Shown one piece after another: positions 1-11,157 of a DNA stretch of 64,000 bases. The stretch's first letter is position 1. Each line of letters opens with the position of its first letter. Made by a program: the position numbers and the translations under genes. The notes under the pieces were generated by a model. It did no database searches. It saw only the letters and a program-made list of their open reading frames with translations, and was not told the DNA's origin. Source of the stretch: Strix aluco (lineage: Eukaryota > Chordata > Aves > Strigiformes > Strigidae); assembly GCF_031877795.1 (NCBI RefSeq), contig NC_133941.1, positions 24,218,251 to 24,282,250 on the forward strand. The letters run 5' to 3'.

Positions 1-87
1 CTGGGAATAATTGATACATATATTATCCATGGAAAATGGTTGTTTTACATTATTTCCCTTAATATGTCTCCTCCTTTCTCACTCCAG

Positions 88-174
88 TGTCTCACTGTGG
101 ACCTGCTGCCCCAGAACTTCCCAGTTCTTGCTGCTGTGGGAGAAAAACTCCCAGCCCTCCTTACTGCTGGGTCT
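88..174 (+). CDS. Candidate internal exon, unidentified gene
   Basis: A pyrimidine-rich tract ending in CACTCCAG at 80-87 is followed by 29 open codons (reading CLTVDLLPQNFPV...LTAGS) and then a perfect donor, GTGAGT, at 175. The segment is richer in GC than the AT-rich DNA around it, as exons often are. Both ends fall between codons (phase 0/0). The candidate at 478 also starts in phase 0, so the two can be joined without a frameshift. The peptide is Leu/Ala/Val-rich, perhaps helical. I do not recognise it. A second frame is also open across this stretch, and a chance exon-like segment or a non-coding RNA exon remains possible. Confidence 0.3.
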
Positions 175-477
175 GTGAGTGGCCATGGGCTCATCCTGTG
201 GGCAAGATACTTATCTGCATTGTTACTTCAGTGCTCAAAGTGAAATATGTCTCATTATTTTTGGTACTGAATTTAAATGCAGACATTTGCAAATAAACAT
301 CCAATAAATGTTAACATTCTACTGTTAGCTATGACTGTTAGCTGCCCTGTTTCCCTTCCCTGTCATCGGGAGCATTTGACTGTAGTAGGGGTAAATAGCA
401 CGCAGCAATAAAACTGAGCCTTGTTTCTTTCATGGGGTATTGCTTACATACCTACTTACCAAAAATTTCTCTTACAG

Positions 478-563
478 AAGCTTGCAGAATCTTCATGCGA
501 TTTATATGAAACCAGCAAAGTTGTACTGGGACACTTCTCCAGGTTGACTTACCTTCATCCTCA
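478..563 (+). CDS. Candidate internal exon, unidentified gene
   Basis: The acceptor TTTCTCTTACAG ends at 477 and is followed by an open frame reading KLAESSCDLYETSKVVLGHF. Two donors are possible: CAG|GTTGAC after 542 (weak) and CA|GTATGT after 563 (better). The phase-0 start matches the phase-0 end of the candidate exon at 88-174. I do not recognise the protein. A different frame is also open across part of this segment, so frame choice rests only on agreement with the upstream candidate. Confidence 0.27.
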
Positions 564-1314
564 GTATGTATGTTATCATCTCAAGCGATTTCCTCTTGGT
601 TTTTTTTTTTAAGTTATAGGCATGTCTACCACTTAGTCTAAAATACTTGTGAAAAAGGTAGAAATTGAAGGAAAGTTACTTAGCTTTAAAAAAAAAAAAA
701 ATTGGGACAAAATTTGCCACTCATTGTAGTCTTCCTCTAATTTTGTATCATAGTACTTGCTACTAGGTGAGAATTCGCTTTCTTGTATCTTAGTTTGGTG
801 CAATTAAACCATATACATTCACACAAAATTTATACAACTAAAAAGTTTCCATGATCAGGTATAGCCTTCCAAAATATCCACAAACACCATCTCGCTTTAG
901 CATACAATAACTTTTTTCAAATGTCTATGATACCTATGATGGAACATTTTCCTCTTAGGACAAAAAAATACGCATATGGGAGACACCTAACTGAGTCATT
1001 TAAATGCTTATCAGTCTCTCCAGCACATCAGCTCTTAGAGGAGTTTCAGTCTGTTTATTGGGACTTCTTCCTTTTTCAGCTTTCTGCAAGACGTAAGATT
1101 GCAGAAACCCATAGGTGATTGGTCAGCTTAAATAAATTTATTGCTAACAGTTAAATTTTTTCTTAGTCTACAAGAAGGAATACTGTTCTTCCAGCAACAA
1201 TCGGCTAATACCAGTTATCACGGTTTCTTTTGTAAAACTTCATCTTTGCAAAGAAGACTGCTGAAATTTTTAGTTTCAGCTGATCTGCTCTCACCCGTCA
1301 AGCATTCCTCCACT

Positions 1315-1629
1315 CTAACGTTTCACCTTAATTGAAAATTCACCTTCCACCGTAACTTCAGATTGTGAGAAACCAATCACACATCTGGTGAATACAACTT
1401 GCATCTTTTCGCTGATATCAAGCCTTTTCTGTTGGCTGTGTATATACCCGCTCTGTTTTGCTGCAGTGTAGAACTTCTGCAGGAGACTGGTGCTAGGGAG
1501 CAGAATATTCTTCTGCGCTTTCTCACTGGCCACTATGAACTTTGGTGATGGATTGCTTTGCAGCATCTTAATTTGCTTTTCAGTACATGTGGAATTTGTG
1601 CCTTTCTCAAGCTCTCCATCTCTATTGGC
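1315..1629 (-). other. Open segment, possible terminal exon or pseudogene fragment
   Basis: About 104 codons are open on the minus strand before a stop at 1315-1317. The peptide is lysine- and serine-rich, with stretches such as QIKMLQSNPSPKFIVASEKA and ISEKMQVVFTRCVIGF. The frame is closed by a TAA at 1630-1632. An adjacent frame just upstream is open for another 25 codons, which could mean a frameshifted old coding region. An AATAAA on the same strand lies about 180 bp downstream, near 1140. No acceptor with a good pyrimidine tract is visible, and I do not recognise the product. It could be a decayed exon or a chance frame. Confidence 0.18.
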
Positions 1630-2927
1630 TTAAGCCTCTGGTTTAACTCTGAAGACTGTTAGCAAAGACTGTAAGGGATGCACGAGAAACTGCAGTCTGC
1701 TGATTTTTTGTTTTTTTCATTCTCCCTTACCACCTTTAATGTTTGTGAGAGTTGAGAGTAAATCCTACTTCTTCTTTGCCCATCTAAGACAGGGGTGCTA
1801 TTCTGGCACTCAGGAAGTCTGCTCTCCTTGCGCTTGCCTCATGCAAATATGTGCCCAGGGGTGACCATACAGGAAGAAGTCTTGTCTTTTTTTTTCCTAT
1901 TCTACTGGCATTTGCTTTTTTATTTACCTTAACAGAATGTAGATTTATCCAAAGCATGTTCTTCCTCATTACATTTTTCACTCTTAGTCAAAAGCCATTT
2001 TGTGGTAAGCTTCTTTTTTTCATGCGTCCGCCTTTACTATCAAGACAAACTGCTGTTGATTCTTGATTAATTCTTCAGAGATTTTCTCACATTTCCGGCC
2101 CTTCGTTAACTGCAGTAAGTTATTTAAGAACTGTCAGTCTTTCCCAAAATTGCTAAATCCTCCTGAGTTCTTGCATATTCAGAGTGTTTTCTGTACGTTG
2201 TCCCTGATAGCTTCCCATTGGCTGATCCAGATGGCTGACACCAGGGCAGAAGCCCAGCAAAGACACCAGTGGTGAAACAAACACTTTTTTTCAGTGTCTT
2301 CATATTATTTGTGAATTTCACTTGGCATCTTAATTTTGCTGTGAGCTCCATGTAATATTTTCTCCTGATATAGTTGTTGGCCTGTGTTTTGGTGTATTGT
2401 CTCTCATCCAGCAGACAGACTATTATTTTAGTATCATTAAAATTACCTATGCAAAACACTAGCAAACGGCTCCCCTGGAGCGCCTGTTCTAAGGGTTGTG
2501 GCTATGACAAACCCCGCAGCACATTTTCAAGTACCTGGTCTCTTGTTCTTCCTGAGACAATATCTATTTTGTGTGTTTGAAAAAAGCAGATGTAGGAAGT
2601 GTATTGTATTTGAATGAGCTGGGCAACAATTTACGTTTCTTGTGTAGAATGGTGAATGCAGAGAGAGGGAGTGACGACGTAACACCACAAAAACAGGATC
2701 ATGAGGAGCTGTGTTATCTTCCTGGGAGGGTATTACAAGACTGCTTCTTGGCAACCACTTTTGAGTTGCACTTTTTTCTATTTTCTTGGGCCAGTTGACC
2801 CGTTAATATCCTCTTTGCATCTATTTTTTTCCTCTTTCCCAAAAGCATCTGCTGCTTTCCAAATAATTTCTTTAAGCCATTCAAATACTAGTAAAACACA
2901 CCATGCCAACACTGAAATCTTTTGTAG

Positions 2928-3124
2928 ATGGGACATATCTGAAAACATGCCACTTGCTACGTGAATGGCACAGGAAGAGAAAAGAACTTCTCCCAAAGCC
3001 TGCTGTGAAGCCCACATTAAGCACTACGTAGTCCAAGGACCAATCTGAAGAAAAGATGATTAAAAAGCCATCATACTTTAGTAGAGCCACTGCCTCACTG
3101 AAACGCAAAATTTTTGATGGTACG
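2928..3124 (+). other. Stop-interrupted open stretch, possible decayed exon
   Basis: After an acceptor-like TTTTGTAG at 920-927 of the third kilobase, the plus frame reads a basic peptide (TYLKTCHLLREWHRKRKELL, then PKPAVKPTLSTT). A TAG stops it at 3029-3031, but the same frame continues open for 31 more codons (including KKPSYFSRATASLKRKIFDG). The composition on both sides of the stop looks coding-like. It could be a terminal exon followed by chance, a pseudogene with a nonsense change, or noise. The opposite strand is also open here after an equally good acceptor (TCTTTTCTTCAG). That ambiguity keeps confidence low. Confidence 0.13.
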
Positions 3125-3935
3125 TAGAGGCTAGCCTCTTAGGAGCTATGCCCTGTAAATGACAATATTGCTCCAGCAAACTTTTAGGGCAAGAAAGTGA
3201 CTGGCAGCAAGTCCTCTGAGTGTATGGGAAAAGCAGCCTCGCAGAGGAGGGGGCAAGTGACGCCGTCTGAAAGAATTCCTCCTTTCAGAGAACAAGCAGT
3301 GCTTTCACAGCAGTGGATACTTAGCTGTGGCACACAGTATACAGATTACATCAGGTCCATTCGCTGCCTTTAATTATTTTTGAAAAACAAAAGCGTGAAA
3401 ATTTTCCGTTTTAAATTTGAATTTTCAAGAGTAAAAGCATAAATAATAAAGGCATTATGAAGCAGGCAACAGGAGCTGGTGGAGAGCAATAGCACTGGTT
3501 CTTCGAAAACCTGGAACAGTAGCATGCTGTTCCCTTGGTATTAATGAATAGTTGTGTGAGACATACAAAAAGCCAGTATTTAAAGTATATTCTACAGTGC
3601 TTTTTGCAGGAGCATCAATAGTATTACAAACAGATACTAATACCAGCTAGATACTACAACAAATACGATGCATTTGTAAGTGGTATCATCAGAAGAACAC
3701 ATAGGAGCTAAAAATATATATTGTGGCCATTTCAGAAGAGCAGCTATTTACACTTCTAACACTTTAAAAACATGTCATTTTTTGTTGGCATTTATGCAAT
3801 TAACACAAGTATCTAAAGCATGTAAGTGACAGATTTAGCTACCTAAATGTGGGATATGGATGCCAGATTTGGGAACATCATCCAAGCCAGACCTTCACTT
3901 TCAGTCTGCTACAGTAACTAAATTCTTCATCTTAC

Positions 3936-4057
3936 CCAGACACATGCCAGCATGGTCTACCAGTGCGTCATCCATAGATGTAGATAGTTCAGTTATTTGT
4001 CGTACCACATACTGTCCTTTTTTCATCCCTACGACTCTTGCTGCACAAGGCTGTGCT
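3936..4057 (-). CDS. Candidate internal exon, unidentified gene
   Basis: On the minus strand a very long pyrimidine tract (seen as A-rich sequence at 4068-4100 on the plus strand) leads into CTTTTAG, then about 40 open codons, then the donor CTGG|GTAAGA. The peptide reads AQPCAARVVGMKKGQYVVRQ followed by ITELSTSMDDALVDHAGMCL. It is balanced in composition and looks like a folded globular segment. Acceptor and donor are both strong. The exon would start with the last base of a codon and end with the first. I cannot name the family. The neighbouring minus-strand candidates do not match its phases, so any gene here would need further exons. Confidence 0.3.
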
Positions 4058-4806
4058 CTAAAAGTCATGGGAAAAAAAAAAAGAGAAAAAAAAAGAAAAA
4101 TCGAATTGGTTTGAATTGCAAAGTATAAAGTTATGGGGCTGTGCCTGCTTGAATCTGCACACAGGCTGAAACGAGCTCTACAAAATCCAGGCTTCAATGC
4201 AGCGGGCTGGACACAAGGGATACTTTGTGCCCTTGCCTTTCCAGTCACATAATGGCTCTCCATGTCTGTCCTGTGGGCACAGCCACCCCTCCTGGGACGA
4301 GGTGCTCCTTGAGCTGATGCAGTTAGAGAAGAGCAGAAGCAGACACAATCCTTCTGTTGTCCAGATCTGGCCCACAAGCCACCAATTAGACTGTTCTGAA
4401 CTACAGCACTCAGTTCAAAGGGCTTCTAATTGTATTTTAACTGATCATTTCAGAAACATCCAGATCACTAATTACTAGTAGTCTATATGGTGCTTTAAGC
4501 GGGCAAAGCACTGTAGAAACCTGAAGTCACACTGTTAATGTTCTCAATGGCTACAACACCCTCCCACGTATCAAAAGCATTGTCTCTTGTTCACAGGCCC
4601 AAACCTCTGCCCTGGCTGCTCACATCTGTGGTCCAGCTGCCCAGCTGCAGCAGATGTTTTTGCAGCATCCTGGAAATAAGTAACAAGGAGCAGTGATTCA
4701 AAATTACTTATATTCATTAACCAATATTCTACCAATATTAATAAAATATACTAGTAATAAATGTTGACTAAAATTTGTATGACATCCCCGCTTCAGAATA
4801 GTTTAC

Positions 4807-4903
4807 CTTAAATACTAGATCGAACTGAATCTCTGACAAAGCATGCTCAGGGTGTTTAAATAAGCTCACCAGAAATGCAAATACTAACAAGCTGTTTGCT
4901 TGC
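4807..4903 (-). CDS. Candidate internal exon, unidentified gene
   Basis: An acceptor-like CTACTAACAG is followed by one base and 32 open codons (SLLVFAFLVSLFKHPEHALS, then EIQFDLVFK) and the donor AAG|GTAAAC. The peptide is amphipathic and Leu/Phe-rich, like a helical-repeat segment. It lies 0.2 kb downstream of the candidate at 5102-5297 on the same strand. That candidate ends at a codon boundary and this one begins with a single extra base, so they cannot be consecutive exons as drawn. Unrecognised. Confidence 0.18.
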
Positions 4904-5101
4904 CTGTTAGTAGCAGGCGTTATTTCTTTCCTCGTCGTTGCAGTCACACAGGAGGAGCAGTGGCGTGGTGGAGAGCCCGGCCGGTCTGTGGAGCACACAG
5001 TGCTGGAGCTGTGCTTGTGCCGTGAGTCCCAGGGCTTTTGGTTTCCAAGGCTGGCAAGTTGGTACTCGCCAGAAACATTAAATTCCTTTCCGAATGTTTA
5101 C

Positions 5102-5297
5102 TTTTATTTTGTACAAGATGCCCATAGTCTGTTGAGGAATCCATTCTCCAGAAAAAATATTTAGAGCGCAAGTCACAGTTTTCTCCTTCAGAAATTCAGC
5201 CAAAACACACCGAATCTGCTGATCGCTGACAACACAGTGGTGGTCAAGATGTTTATACATAAAACAGTATATCAGTGAGAGTAAAGCACACGTCTTG
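5102..5297 (-). CDS. Candidate internal exon, unidentified gene
   Basis: On the minus strand TATTACATCAG precedes one base plus 65 open codons, ending at AAAA|GTAAAC. The peptide contains CVLAEFLKEKTVTCALNIF and SGEWIPQQTMGILYKI, with alternating helical and polar stretches that look like real protein. The acceptor has only a modest pyrimidine tract and the donor is imperfect. I do not recognise the family and cannot chain it in phase to the next minus-strand candidate. It may be a real exon of an unnamed gene, or a relic. Confidence 0.25.
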
Positions 5298-6120
5298 CTG
5301 ATGTAATAGATACCTAGTAATGAAATGAAAAAGCTGTCTAAGCCCTTGTCTAAAATACGTGCTTTTACGAGAATATAGGTTAACTGCAGTACAGTGGATT
5401 TTAAATGCCAAATCTAAGCAATTAAATTTTGAAGAGACTTTTACTGGTGCAGGAAAAAAAGGAGGTTTGTTTTCTCATTGGAAAATAAAATGCATGTAAA
5501 CAGATACTAACACTGATTTTTTTTAGTGAAGATTTATGTGAGATTAATCCCTTTACAGTCCTAGAGTGTATTAGGTTTCACTAATCTAACCTCAATTTTA
5601 TGTGAGATTGCAGGCACAGGACGAGAGCAAGGAGCTAGCTCTGCTCTGTGACCAGGCACACGGCAAAGAGAGTGAGATCATCTATGTACACTTTACACCT
5701 GAAGCCAGCGATTTTGTGCCTGTAGTTGCATGAGCACCTGTTTGTGTGAGCAAGCCCCTGAAACTGCTTTAAAGGAGGCATTTGTTTATGCAGATAAGGT
5801 GGATGGTTACAAAATGAGATTTGCACATGGGAAGAATTTTGCATGCAATTTTCGAGATGCTTTTTTGCAGCCATTTGACCTGGGAGTTTTGCTTTCCACG
5901 TAAATGATCTGTCTCGCTTGCTTGGGTAATGCTTTAAGCATGTTATTTGTGTGCCTCTCCTTTTTCTTAAGTCTGTGCAGCGGTGCTGTCTTTGGAAATG
6001 AAAATCTTGAAAAATTCTTGCACTTTGTTACTAAGTGCTGTTTTTTTCCTTTTGCAACGTTGATCGTGTTTGAAACTGAGTAGATCCAAGGGCAAGTAAT
6101 TCCTCCCTTTTCTGTTTCAG

Positions 6121-6214
6121 GAAACACTTGGCTTAACTGCCTGTATGCTCTTACAAATCTCACAGCTTGTACAGAATAGCAGACCTGAGCTGATGCCAGA
6201 TAAGTGCTGGTCTG
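6121..6214 (+). CDS. Candidate internal exon, unidentified gene
   Basis: A clean acceptor (CTCCCTTTTCTGTTTCAG, ending at 6120) is followed by 31 open codons plus one base, then the strong donor CTG|GTAAGA. The peptide reads ETLGLTACMLLQISQLVQNS and then RPELMPDKCWS. It sits on the same strand as the candidates at 88 and 478, so it could belong to the same unknown gene. The opposite strand has a 118-codon open frame over 5807-6163 rich in Lys/Arg, so strand assignment is uncertain. Confidence 0.23.
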
Positions 6215-8292
6215 GTAAGAGGTAACATTTAAACTTATGTATTCCCATATTTTTTAATTAAAGATTATTCACATTTGGTTTTCATTCTTTTCAGAAAGGT
6301 CTGAGATATTGGTGTGCTAAGGTTTTTTTGCCTGATTTACACAGATTACTTTCTCATCTTCATTTATTTTTTTAAAGATATATCACTTGAAATTTACCCT
6401 GTGACTTTCTTGCCTTTAATGTGAGTCAGGAAAGCATTTAAAATTTAGAGAATGAAATATTTTTGAATAATGGCAACTCTTTTGCAAGAGATGAAAAGAG
6501 TTAAAAAAACAGCAAGCTTGTCACTTGATGACAGAAAACCTTACTTCTGAAAGTCAGACAAACATGCAGCCTGGCCCACGTTCAATGTCTTGACTGCCAT
6601 AAAACTAGAAACATTAATTAGCATAAAATCATAGTCTAGTTCTGAAAAAGAAAAAAAAAAAAGGTAAATATTACATAGTTCTCAGTAATGAGAGCATTCT
6701 TATTTTCCAGAAGATGTCAGTTTAATTCTCCAGACACTCTCAGTATATAGAGCAACTTTTGATCTCCCCCCTACATAATACAGCACGGGAGAATGTCTCT
6801 TTAAATTCATTTATAAAATAATTCAGGACTGTGGGTGTCTTTGATCTGTTCCTCTCTGCTAAAGTACAGAAGAGAAGAACATGTCGCTTAGCAACCCTGC
6901 GCCGGAATTGGGGGGAGGCGGGTAGGGATGGATGGTCCAAAGTCACAAAAGGGAAGGATTAATCCCTGTCAGAAAACTAAACTTCTGACAATGCTTCTCT
7001 AAAATGAAGCAAGCAAATAAACAAACACGGGTGTTTGCAGAATTAGGTAGTTTCACTTTTTTCTTTCTTTTTTTTTTACCCCACTTCTGGTCTATTAATA
7101 GTAATCTTACAACCAAATCAGAAAATCAGGCACGGGATAGGCAACACAGGCTTAAATAGCTTCAGGACTGGGTTGCAGTCGAAGGGAATCTGAAGTTTTA
7201 TTTTTAAACCAGTTAGGCATATTATAAATTGAATTAGTGTTGTCAAGACTAATCATAATTAATTTCATACCGCAATTTTCGTCTGAACACTTCAAATAAA
7301 TTTCATGTGGCATCTCATCCTATTTTACAGTTGGCCAGCTTAAGTGTCACCAGACTGATTTATTTAGGGTCACTTAACTTGTCGTAAATAAAAATCTAGA
7401 TTTCTCTAAACAGTTACCAGGCTGTGATTAGCTGGTAACTAGGTAACATCTTAGTAACTCTGAAAAAAATATCAGTTAGGAAAGTAACTTTGTACTGAAG
7501 TAGATGAGCAGCACTCAGACAACCTCTACCATTTCTGCAGCTGCAAGATGATAATGTCCCGCAGAGCAGTGGCAGGAATGGCCACCATCTCAAACCGCTC
7601 TTGCCATTTCCATTTCTGACCAGCACTGTCCTAGAGCAGCCCTAATTTACTTTTTTCTTTTGCATGAGAACTCAAACATCAAACCCTCCAGCCCTGCACA
7701 GCCAAGTTATGGAAGACTGTGGCAAAAAACTCTGCAAGAGGAAGAACGACAGAACTAGTTTAAATGTAGCTGACTTCAACGTGTTTTGCACAGATGAAAA
7801 ATATCTCATACTTAAATAAATGTAAATTGTTATTCCTTGTCTTCTATTAATGATCATAAAGATTATTTAAAATCTTCTTAATTTTTGTGCCACTTCCATT
7901 TAGGATTATGTCCTAATTACCTATAACTTATTACTGAACATATCGCTGTACAGGTAAGAGAATCCCTAAATGCTAATGGTTCCTGTTTCTCTGAGAGTTC
8001 AATACAGGTAATTCTGTGCTCAAATTCTGTAGTAAAATTGCAGATTGCCTACCTCCATCCACAGGCTAGGAGCTTATCTAAACTGGCATCTGTTGCATAT
8101 TCCAGCAATTACAAACATACTTGAAACTAGACATTATTGAACTCTGAAGTAATGCTTATTTTTATCTAGTAAGGGAAATGGTAAATGATAGCGTGGACCT
8201 CATTAAGATCTAAGAATAGTGTACTTAAGAACTTAATACATAAGTAGCAAAATAATTTTTTATTACACATGTATAGCAAAGACATAAAGAGT

Positions 8293-8360
8293 AGAATCCT
8301 GTCTCCAGTGAGATCAGTGGGAATTTTACTAGTTACTGCATGGGTGCCTGGATTTTACCC
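8293..8360. repeat. Probable ancient amniote repeat fragment
   Basis: This contains CAGTGAGATCAGTGGGAATT followed by GGATTTTACCC. It resembles the old 'TGACTTCAATGGGA ... GGATTTCACCC' element seen dispersed in reptile and bird introns, as I remember it. Related pieces occur at 8676, 15599 and 18375 in this window. The exact family name is not certain. Confidence 0.4.
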
Positions 8361-8675
8361 AGGGTTTCTGAGAGTGTGCTTTTTGTATTGGCAAATGCTT
8401 ATGTAATGTGATTCTTTGGAGAAATTTAATTAAAGAGAAATGTGTAAAGCGCTTGGCATTATGCGGTCTAAGTTTGTTAATGTACAGTGTTTAGAATGAA
8501 GCCCAAATTAGAAGCCAATAATGCTAACTCAACTGTGAGTATTTCAATAAAAATTACTTTATGAAGAAACTTGTATAGACTCTCTGCATTTTTGTTTGTA
8601 ACAAATATTTTCTATATGCTTTCATTTTTATGATCCAAACAAATTTAGACGCTTTATCTGAAATGTCACAAGCTG

Positions 8676-8730
8676 AAGCAAACCCCACTGACTTGACTTT
8701 ATCTTTGCTCTCAATTACACCAGGATCAAC
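8676..8730. repeat. Probable ancient amniote repeat fragment
   Basis: The core CCCCACTGACTTGACTTT is followed by CAATTACACCAGGATC. It matches the 'CCCACTGACTTCAATGG ... GATTTACACCAG' pattern of the same old dispersed element, as I recall it. Confidence 0.4.
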
Positions 8731-10724
8731 AATTCTTTACTGTAACTTAATACTGAATAAGTATTTTTGCTGACTGCCGAAATCGAGTGGGAGGAGGAGT
8801 CCAGCAACAGTAGAACTCTTTTACTTGTGCTTGTGTTTACAGTACCAGTTCATATACTTAGTGGGTTTTATTTTAGGAAACAGAAATATGTAATATCCAT
8901 GACGCTAAGATTATCTTGGTTGGAGATTCTTTTTGTTAGAAAAAGTTGTGATTCTGACATGTCTGGCTTCTCAAACAAGCAAGCAGACTTTGTGAGACTT
9001 GCTAGTTTTGAGGAATATATTTTGGACTACACTGACTTAAAAACACGTACAATTAACATAGCTTTCTGGTTATGGCATTCAGTTAGCAGATCAGGATGAT
9101 ACATGAAAAAAGCATGCAGATAAGGCATCGTTTGCCCAAACATGTCATCAGAAACTGACTTCCTAAAGGTATGTCTGAAGCTGGAGAATGAAAACACAGA
9201 TGTGTGATGCTTTTCCGTTTCAGGGCAATCATTATAATATCACTATGATGCAGACTACCTTCATGACTTCTTAATCCCAGTACTGACAGAGGGAGAGTAA
9301 TCTAAATTCCCAGAAGCATCATATTGGAGAACTCTGTTTAGCACAAAGAAATTCTTGAAAAGATACTTGGTGGAGAATTGGGCCCAGCTGACAGTATTGG
9401 GCAAAAGAAGATTTTCTTTGGCGTGGGACACTACACTGTGACAGCCTCTATTCTTAGGGAAGAATCTTTAATCTAAAATGTATCATGCTATTTCTCTCTC
9501 TTGTAATCTCCTCCTAAATGAAAATAGAATTATTCAGCTTTTTTCATGATGCATAGAAAAATTTGAAGTTAAAAATAAATCTCAGAGGACAATGCCTGGT
9601 TTTTCTCTTTATCTTTAAGAAAAAAGCACCCTGGTCCCATTGCCCTCTGCAAAACAGTAGGTCATCACAGAAAGGTTTTCTGGTATTTGAGGCTCAGTTT
9701 CCCGTGGTCAGTACTTACAGCAGTGTCAGAGAAGCTGGACATCTTTCCTGCTCGCAGTACTACCACAACGTGTCTGACTCCAGCACCAGAGGACTGGCAT
9801 ATAAATGGACTGAAAAATTTACTGAAATGCTTTGATGTTGCATATATGTGGAATTTGAAAGGAATAGGAGAGTTTATTTTTAAAAGGAAATTAATAAAAG
9901 ACATAAGGCTATGCAAAATAATGGGTGGTATAAAGGAAGGTCAGGAAATTCTTGTTATTTTTCTCGCCATATAAGGAACATGGGCATTCACAGAGGGAGA
10001 TACATTATGCAAAGAAACCCCCAAAAGAACCCATTCCCTGTTCGGGTTCATGATGTGCCCTTGCTGCCAAGTCTGTCCCCTGACCCAGCCCAGCTGAGTA
10101 GGGATGGTTGGACAACCTGCCCCAAACCAGCCCCTCTCGCTGCTGTCTCTCATTGGAGTTACCACAGGTAGCAGCTGCAAGGTGTTGCAGTGCTGAAAAT
10201 GTGTGACTGGAAGCAAATGTGTGACTGGTTTGCAGGAGAGAAAAAAAACAGTGTGGAGGGGTCCTTGTCCTCAGAAAGCCTGCTGAACAATACCTTTTTC
10301 CTTGGAAAAAGTCATATTTACATGGGGAATTTACATGTATCAGTTACTGGCAGAATATTTCTGAGGAAGCCCCTTGTTAATATTTTGGCAGCATGAGAGC
10401 GTTTTTTCCCAGTTGCAAATGTTGCTCCATCTGCCGCAAAGCCATTGGTTCCAACAGTCTGGCCTTCCCCGTTAAAGGGGCAACACAGAAACATTGTGTT
10501 TGCTGTTGGGCTATCAGGAGAGGAAAGCAATATGAGCGTGTAGCCTGCTGCAGTAGTGTGCCATGCCATTGGTGAAGAGTTTGCCATGAGAAAACAAGCC
10601 AGCTGAGGAGGTGTATCTTCCTACCTATTTACTAATGAGTAAAGTTTTAATTTAGCTGTGTTTAACATCATTTAGGTAAGCTTTTGATAATGCCACTGGC
10701 TTAAATCTGAGTTACCTCACAGAA

Positions 10725-11149
10725 ATGGTGCAGGGTCTGGAGCACATGTCGTACGAGGAGCGGCTGAGGGAACTGGGGGGGTTTAGTCTGGAGAAGAGGA
10801 GGCTGAGGGGAGACCTCATGGCCCTCTCCAACTCCCTGAAAGAAGGGTGCAGAGAGGTGGGGATAAGTCTCTTTAACCAAGTAACAAGACAAGAGGGAAT
10901 GGCCTCAAGCTGCGCCGGGGCAGGGTTAGACTAGATATTCGGAAGCATTTCTTTCCAGAAGGGGTTGTTGGGCGTTGGAATGGGCTGCCCAGGGCAGGGG
11001 TGGAGTCCCCATCCCTGGAGGGGTTGAAGAGTCGGGTCGACATAGCACTTAGGGATCTGGTGTAGTTGGGAACTGTCAATGTTAGGTTAATGGTTGGACT
11101 GGATGATCTTCAAGGTCTTTTCCAACCTAGACAATTCTGTGGTTCCGTG
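10725..11149 (+). mobile_element. CR1 LINE, 5'-truncated 3' end
   Basis: The text follows the canonical 3' portion of avian CR1. It begins at GGTCTGGAGCACATGTCGTA, passes GAGAAGAGGAGGCTGAGGGG and GGTTGGACTGGATGATCTTC, and ends in the tail repeats ATTCTGTG GTTCCGTG at 11134-11149. CR1 copies are normally 5'-truncated, as this one is. It carries several differences from younger copies and has no intact reading frame, so it is an inactive relic. It is joined almost directly, tail to tail, to a second CR1 in the opposite orientation. This element is the main evidence that the organism is a bird (or close sauropsid). Confidence 0.95.
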
Positions 11150-11157
11150 AAATACTG

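Larger units (their letters stand above)
6215..10724. other. AT-rich non-coding stretch
   Basis: I find no splice-supported coding segment here. The sequence is AT-rich, with short A and T runs. It carries two pieces of a probable old dispersed repeat, listed separately at 8293-8360 and 8676-8730. Open frames of 90-110 codons occur (for example around 8767-9099), but with no recognisable protein, coding bias or splice context. Confidence 0.5.
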
